This document shows positions 58,200 to 64,000 of a stretch of DNA of 64,000 bases, piece after piece. The notes beneath the pieces were generated by a model. It was not told the DNA's origin, did no database searches, and was given only the letters and a program-made list of their open reading frames with translations. The position numbers were made by a program, and so were the translations under genes. The stretch is taken from NCBI RefSeq assembly GCF_964340395.1, contig NC_135550.1, forward strand, positions 26,174,176 through 26,238,175, written 5' to 3'. Within the stretch, counting starts at the first letter, position 1. The number at the start of each line of letters is the position of its first letter. This stretch comes from Glandiceps talaboti (taxonomy: Eukaryota; Hemichordata; Enteropneusta; Spengelidae).

Positions 58200-61100
58200 G
58201 GGCCAAGCGACGTAATATTGGCCCTAATTTTACATAAGTCATAAGTATGATTGAAGTTTAGGATGATCGAGAATAGCTGACAAGTGTATACGGACTTTGA
58301 TCGATACTTGTACACCTTTGCCAACACCTTTGCCACCTCTTACTATAAGAAACGTAATTCATTTGTTTTAGTTCGCAAGAGGAAATGGGAACATGAACGA
58401 TTTGTCCTATTGCAACGCTTACTATTTCATGCACCATTTACATCGTCATTGGTATGCAAACTAAACTAGCAAAATTCATTCAAAGTTTAAAGCGTTTTAT
58501 TAACTCTGCAAAACATTCTTTCAACGGGAAATTGTATTTACCAGTCTTCGTGCTTTCGTCTTCACGCTGTTTCTGTGGTTTCATTCGCCCGTTTCCGCAT
58601 ATCGACACTCAGTTACTTAAAACAGGCACTGCACAATGACCTTGACTGCTTTCACGTGTTTCAAATATCACGTGAAAAAATGTACAAATCTCTCCAAAAA
58701 AACTAAAACCATTGCTGAATAATTAATTTTGACGATCGGTCTTTTTGTTTTCACCTCAATAAATGGACACAGGCTGTCGTCGAGATCTGAGTTGACCTCA
58801 AATGCGTGACATCGCACCGGTAATTTCCGGATTGTCGTTCGTGTAAGTTTCACGATATGTCGGGCCCACCCCCAACATGACATGCAGCACGGCCTAGCTT
58901 TGAACCTTTTTGACAACTCCTTTTCCACATAAATTCTGTTAAAATCAATTAGGGTGACGACCATACAAGAGTCACATGACATGTCGTACACACAGTGTTG
59001 TTTATCTCTCTGCTGTTCGATGTGTCCCAAGAGCGAACCCGTGTCGACTTTGGATTCAAAAAAATGTTACGTATAAATCCGAGAAATTTTAGGTACATGT
59101 TCATGTAAGTAATTTTAGTAATGTAACAAGTAGAAAGTCCGAGCCCGGGCCGATTCCAGTTCGTCGAATACTACACGATCATTTCTGGTCGTGACAACTA
59201 CCGCCAAAGGAAGTCTCTATCAATTTGAGAAATTCGGCAAAAAGACTTCTTTTTAGGTGTTGATGAATCCATAATAAAATAAGGTTTTTATAGCAATCAC
59301 ATGGTTGTTTTTGTCACTCATTTATTGCTGAACATTCCATTCAGGCGATGCCATCTTGTGCTGGATAATACTTCACGTACTCCAGTTGTGTTCCAAACCG
59401 AAGGTGTCGGCCTACAAAGCATGTGCTACAGACTTGTCTTTGGTGTTGATAGTTATTGACCAAATTCAAGTTGTAACTTCAAACGCACACAGTCAATCTC
59501 AGAGGTACCAGAATCTCAGGACACGTATTCAGGGGATAAACTCACAAGCACACAGAATATTACTTTTGGTGAAGTAGGTGTATGCTTAAACCGACAATAC
59601 GAGAGCTTTGGATTCGTTTTCCTTCACTTACGGCAGTTCAAACTAGATAGAAACAATAGTTCCCCGTAGTATTCCTACTACGACGCAGATCAGACACCGT
59701 AAATCCAGACGTGTTGCTCTCCTCGCTGCCCCACAAGATCTCTCCGTGTAAAGTAGCTTATTAGCATACACCCAACATTCACATTTTATTCAAATCTAAA
59801 ATCTTCATTCCGTAATACAAATATGGTTAGTAAATAACATGTTTACAGTAAACTTCAATTCTTTTCCTTATATAGGAAGTGTTTATGAACTACAGTTAAT
59901 TTAATTCAGAGATAATCTATTTTGAAAATACTCTTTTCTACTAAGGCTGAATTCATTAAAAGTTGTGATTTATCACTTGTAGTGACACTTGCAAACGTTC
60001 ACTTAATTACAAGTAATAACATGGTCTAGCTCGTATTACTATCTCATTAATCAATTAGACCTCACACGGTCGGGTAACCTAGATACAATTACTGTGTTTA
60101 TAATACAGTTATATACTTTGTAACACATGTAACTTGCAAAATTTAACCTGGAGGTCAAGATTCAAGTTCGCAGCTGTGGGTAATGGACATTGAACCGATC
60201 AAGTTCAAGTTCGATTCGGTTTTAAGTCGGTTTTTCCTGTCCTAACTACGACAAGTTAAACCTGTTCCGAACCGATTTACTTTGACCCGAATCGACCCCC
60301 CCCCCCCCCAGGTAGTTTCGAACCGATTTAAGGGATTCGATTCGAATCGAAACAGGTTCAGAATTTAGGTGCCGAAAGGGGTGTTCTCAATAGCGGGGTT
60401 ACATGTATTCTGATTAAATCTCATATCAACGAGTTCTGTGTTAAACGTGATGTCGAAAGTTTTTTCCGTCGTTTATGTCTTATCAGGAACACCTTATTTT
60501 TAGTTCGTATAAAGGGATCTTACCTGATTTATATATAAACACTTTATTGATGATAATGTTGGTGCAGCTTCACTCAAACTTGCGGAATATGTAACTTCAA
60601 TCCTGCTATTCAGTATACTTACATGTATGATATTCTGAACTATCAATTTCCTTGTCATCTTTCTTAGGATTGATGGTCATGATATAGCTACATCTGTTAA
60701 TACTAAACCTACAGATTCACATTTATATTTGCAGTATGGTTCATCACATCCTAATAAATGTAAAGATTTCATTCTCTTTGTCTACGTCGTATAATATTTG
60801 TAGTAGTGATTTGGATTTCAGGGATAGCCCTGCTAAGTTTTTCCACGTACTTCCACCAACGTGTATCCAGTGTCGGTTACCAATGCGGCTTTAAAGGTGT
60901 CTTCTTTGTCTAGGAAGCTTGTATCAAATCACATGATCAGAAGATCAGAAGAGTATTAGGAACATAATAAGGACTTACGTTCTAATAGGATAATTTCCTG
61001 ACGCACCTTTAACAGCTTGGCGTGGTGATACCAATCTTAGAAATACGGTGGTCCGACACATAACAACATGGATTGGAAGTTAATGCTGGTTCATTTCCAT

Positions 61101-61555
61101 GACATAGTACTCGATGTGGTATATGTCGTTTCATTATTAATACTATAATCGTGCATTTGGCCCTAAGAACAGCGTGGCTGTTACGACAGTAGCTTTACTT
61201 GTATTAGTACTACAGACCCTTTTCATCAAATTTCCATCCTATGAATTCATAATTTTTTAAAAAACCATCCTGATAACATATTTCATTCCATATTTCATAT
61301 CTAAACTATTTATTCAAGTGCAATGTATGTATGTACTACAAATTTGGGCAAGCGCTGGTATATTTTGTTTGACGATTTAAACCCCTCCCCCCATTCCACA
61401 TACACGCACATAAAAAGTAAAATAATATGAAATAAAATAAAACGTGAGTTTTCACATAGATTTAATGTATCCAGGTACAACCCTAACAGTTACACGTTCT
61501 CTAAGCCATCCTGCAGATCTGTCAATGTGTACTGTGCAAATTAATACACAATGAG
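58200..61555. other. Interior of the inverted-repeat element, no gene recognised
   Basis: Open frames at 58284-58469 (+), 58668-59030 (-) and 59356-59577 (+) match nothing I know and show no transposase motif. A hairpin-prone stretch with repeated GAACCGATTT and a C run lies at about 60170-60365. Confidence 0.45.
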
Positions 61556-61559
61556 CAAT

Positions 61560-62345
61560 ATTTTTAGATCGTCTAAATAGTGGATACTAGTACTTTATAA
61601 AGTTTAGTATAAAATGTAGAACGATATTTAGATCGTTTAAATAGTGGATAGTTTATCAAGTTCAGATAATGATATTTAGATCGCCTAAATATAAAATGTA
61701 GAGCGATATTTAGATCATCTAAATAGTCGATAGTTTATAAAGTTTAGATAACGATATTTAGATCGTCTAAATATAAAATATAGAACGATGTTTAGATCGT
61801 CTAAATGTAAAATGTAGAGCGATATTTAGATCGTATAAATAGTGGATACTTTATAAAAGTTTAGATAACGATATTTAGATCGTCTAAATGTAAAATGTAG
61901 AGCGATATTTAGATCGTCTAAATATAAAATGTAGAACGATATTTAGATCGTCTATATGTAAAATGTAGAGCGATATTTAGATCGTCTAAATATAAAATGT
62001 AGAGCGATATTCAGATCGTATAAATAGTGGATACTTTATAAAAGTTTAGATAACGATATTTGTATCGTATAAATATAAAATGTAGAACGATATTTAGATC
62101 GTTTAAATAGTGGATGGTTTATAAAGTTTAGATAACGATATTTATATCGTCTAAATATAAAATGTAGAACGATATAGATCGTCTAAATAGAGTTTAGATA
62201 ACGATATTTAGATCGTCTAGATATAAAATGTAGAACGATATAGATCGTCTAAATAGTGGATGGTTTATAAAGTTTAGATAACGATATTTAGATCGTCTGT
62301 AGAACGATATTTAGATCGTATATATAGTGGATAGTTTATAAAGTT
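61560..62345. repeat. Palindromic tandem repeat (ATTTAGATCGTCTAAAT family)
   Basis: About 20 copies of AACGATATTTAGATCGTCTA or close variants, spaced by short units of about 36-40 bp (TATAAAATGTAGA linker) or longer ones of about 60-75 bp (TAGTGGATAGTTTATAAAGT linker). The core TTTAGATCGTCTAAA is nearly self-complementary. Confidence 0.88.
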
Positions 62346-62754
62346 TTAGATTTAGAGTAAGATCATAATGGTTAACTTAGCTTTCTAATTTCTAACTTAA
62401 AAACTTTAGATTTAGATTTAGACACTTCTAATTTATCTTTCTAAACTTCTAGCTAAACTTTCTAAACTGGCTAATACACAATTCCGCACCTTGCTGCAGT
62501 ATACTTAACATTTTAGAAGCGTCATGTCATCTCATCGTGGACGTATACAGAATCAAAAATATAAATTAGATCAAAGGCAAATTAAGTTCAAACTGACATT
62601 TTAAGATACACAAATATTTGCATATTAAAAGGAATCGTGAAAAACCACATCACGTATTCAAAAATGGTATTTAAAAATGGGGGCTACGATCGTACAAAGG
62701 TCGTGGGGGAAAGAGTGCAAAAATATTTCTTCATCACTGTCCCATGGTCGTGGA

Positions 62755-63455
62755 AAAAAGACAGTAAAGAAATACATACCACGACCATACGACCGGTCGT
62801 GGAGAAAAGACAGTGAAACAATACATGCCACGACCATACGACCGGTCGTAGAGAAAACTCATTGGAAAAAATACATACCACGACCATACGACCGGTCGTG
62901 GAGAAAAGACAGTGAAAAAATACATGCCACGACCATACGACCGGTCGTGGAGAAAAGACATTGGAAAAAATACATGCCACGACCATACGACCGGTCGTGG
63001 AGAAAATTCATTGGAAAAAATACATGCCACGAACATACGACCGGTCGTGGAGAAAAGATGGTGAAAAAATACATGCCACGACCATACGACCGGTCGTGGA
63101 GAAAAGTCATTGGAAAAAATACATGCCACGACCATACGACCGGTCGTGGAGAAAAGATGGTGAAAAAACACATGCCACGACCATACGACCGGTCGTGGAG
63201 AAAAGTCATTGGAAAAAATACATGCCACGACCATACGACCGGTCGTGGAGAAAAGATGGTGAAAAAATACATGCCACGACCATACGACCGGTCGTGGAGA
63301 AAAGATGGTGAAAAAATACATACCACGACCATACGACCGGTCGTGGAGAAAATTCATTGGAAAAAATACATGCCACGACCATACGACCGGTCGTGGAGAA
63401 AATTCATTGGAAAAAATACATGCCACGACCATACGACCGGTCGTGGAGAAGATAG
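62755..63455 (+). repeat. Right subterminal satellite array, about fourteen units
   Basis: ACCGGT centres run from 62792 to 63436 at spacings of 49 or 50. The unit is CCACGACCATACGACCGGTC plus GTGGAGAAAA and one of two spacer types. It is the reverse complement of the left array. The 284-codon frame across it is a by-product of the repeat. Confidence 0.93.
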
Positions 63456-63469
63456 AATAAATTTATTGT

Positions 63470-63613
63470 TTATTGTCCGAGGTCAAACGAACATCCGGGT
63501 ATTTATTACTATAGCCCTGTGTATTATATGATACTAAACATCCACGACCGAAATTTGGTCGTACGACCGGTCGTGTAGCGTAGGCATTGAAAACAGTGGT
63601 TCATTTTGGGCCG
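63470..63613 (-). repeat. Right terminal inverted repeat
   Basis: Reverse complement of 57555-57700, with scattered mismatches. It ends CAGTGGTTCATTTTGGGCCG. Confidence 0.85.
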
Positions 63614-63760
63614 CATATGGACGTCTGCGTGTACTATGTATTAGGAGGACTACAAATTGTTCCCAGCGAAACCGTTAGTGGCGCCCTTCATCTAAGACAT
63701 ACAATACAGAAGCTAAGACCACTATATATGAGAACCCCACCAGCAATTCAGTGATCAAGA

Positions 63761-63950
63761 ATGGCGGAACACGGCCGAGAATGTTGTTCGTGTTGTATAG
63801 GTGTTGATGTGGGTGGCACAAATACTGATGCTGTCGTGTTGAGAGGTGGTGATGTTGTGAGTTCATCCAAAACCCCAACTACAGAAGACGTCACCAGTGG
63901 TGTGTCGACAGCTATTGCCAACGCACTCAGAGATGCATCGAAAGTTCAAG
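63761..63950 (+). CDS. Hydantoinase/oxoprolinase-family protein, first exon only (partial)
   Basis: The ATG at 63761 opens a frame whose residues 12-29 (CIGVDVGGTNTDAVVLRG) match the N-terminal phosphate-binding motif of the HyuA/5-oxoprolinase family, an actin-like ATPase fold. The next segment (SSSKTPTTEDVTSGVSTAI) fits the same family. The exon ends at a phase-1 donor (CAAG/GTATAA, 63951); the frame read through stops at 63970. Family members hydrolyse 5-oxoproline or hydantoin-type rings using ATP; the substrate here is unknown. The rest of the gene lies outside the window. Confidence 0.85.
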
Positions 63951-64000
63951 GTATAAAGTATAGTAAGTAGGGTAGTACTATAGTAGGGCACAGCGACCGA

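Larger units (their letters stand above)
57555..63613. mobile_element. 6.06-kb element with terminal inverted repeats and inverted subterminal satellite arrays
   Basis: The left end (CGGCCCAAAATGAACCACTG, 57555 on) and the right end (its reverse complement, up to 63613) match over about 145 bp, including CACGACCGGTCGTACGACCA and AATACCCGGATGTTCG. Inside each end lies an array of one 49/50-bp palindromic unit, in opposite orientation: five units on the left, about fourteen on the right. A second palindromic satellite occupies 61560-62345. I recognise no transposase in the 58.2-61.5 kb interior and no clear target-site duplication (flanks ATGATACC and CATATGGA). Probably a non-autonomous DNA transposon or a composite satellite element. 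Confidence 0.75.

Noticed and set aside
62755-63455. CRISPR-like appearance of repeats with short spacers
   Set aside because: The genome is eukaryotic, spacers are of only two types and nearly identical, and the array is mirrored by an inverted partner 4.5 kb away; it is a satellite.
62677-63531. A 284-codon open frame across the right satellite array, and the matching minus-strand frames
   Set aside because: The frame is the 49/50-bp repeat translated. The spacing is not a multiple of three, so units shift frame, and there is no start context or domain.
57555-63613. Calling the inverted-repeat element a Helitron or a Polinton
   Set aside because: Helitrons lack terminal inverted repeats. 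No replication, integrase or structural genes are seen and the termini do not fit the usual Polinton ends.

Overview
The window is eukaryotic and metazoan. Genes are split into many small exons with GT-AG introns, microsatellites and transposon debris are abundant, and a selenoprotein keeps an in-frame TGA plus a SECIS-like hairpin. Retained selenoprotein W, Penelope-like elements with hammerhead ribozymes, LINE and SINE remnants and an AT-rich background suggest a marine invertebrate, perhaps a hemichordate or lancelet. The species cannot be fixed from sequence alone. All gene models were spliced by hand; exon phases agree throughout each model.

Layout. 1-3.4 kb: microsatellites and inverted repeats. 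3.5-10.2 kb (+): a nine-exon gene fusing a RAG1-N/ZAD-like zinc domain to a class I methyltransferase-like domain. 11.1-19.3 kb (-): a three-exon gene for a secreted protein with an 11-cysteine tail; its 7-kb first intron holds two tandem Penelope-like fragments with hammerhead ribozymes, a palindromic element and a LINE relic. 20.3-35.9 kb: a tandem duplication of about 7.8 kb, each unit carrying a complete selenoprotein W gene with a Sec TGA and a SECIS candidate. 36.7-44.3 kb (+): a 12-exon Kelch-repeat protein. 45-48 kb: intergenic, with an inverted-repeat element. 48.2-56.2 kb (+): a ten-exon membrane-dipeptidase homologue that has lost nearly all catalytic residues. 57.56-63.61 kb: a 6-kb element with matching terminal inverted repeats, each backed by an array of the same 49/50-bp palindromic satellite in opposite orientation. 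63.76 kb to the end (+): first exon of a hydantoinase/oxoprolinase-type gene that leaves the window.

The genes show no common pathway. The most notable points are the zinc-domain/methyltransferase fusion, four hammerhead ribozymes, the dead dipeptidase, the duplicated SELENOW pair whose coding differences are almost all amino-acid changing, the satellite-armed inverted-repeat element, and short tandem repeats centred on exon boundaries in four separate genes.
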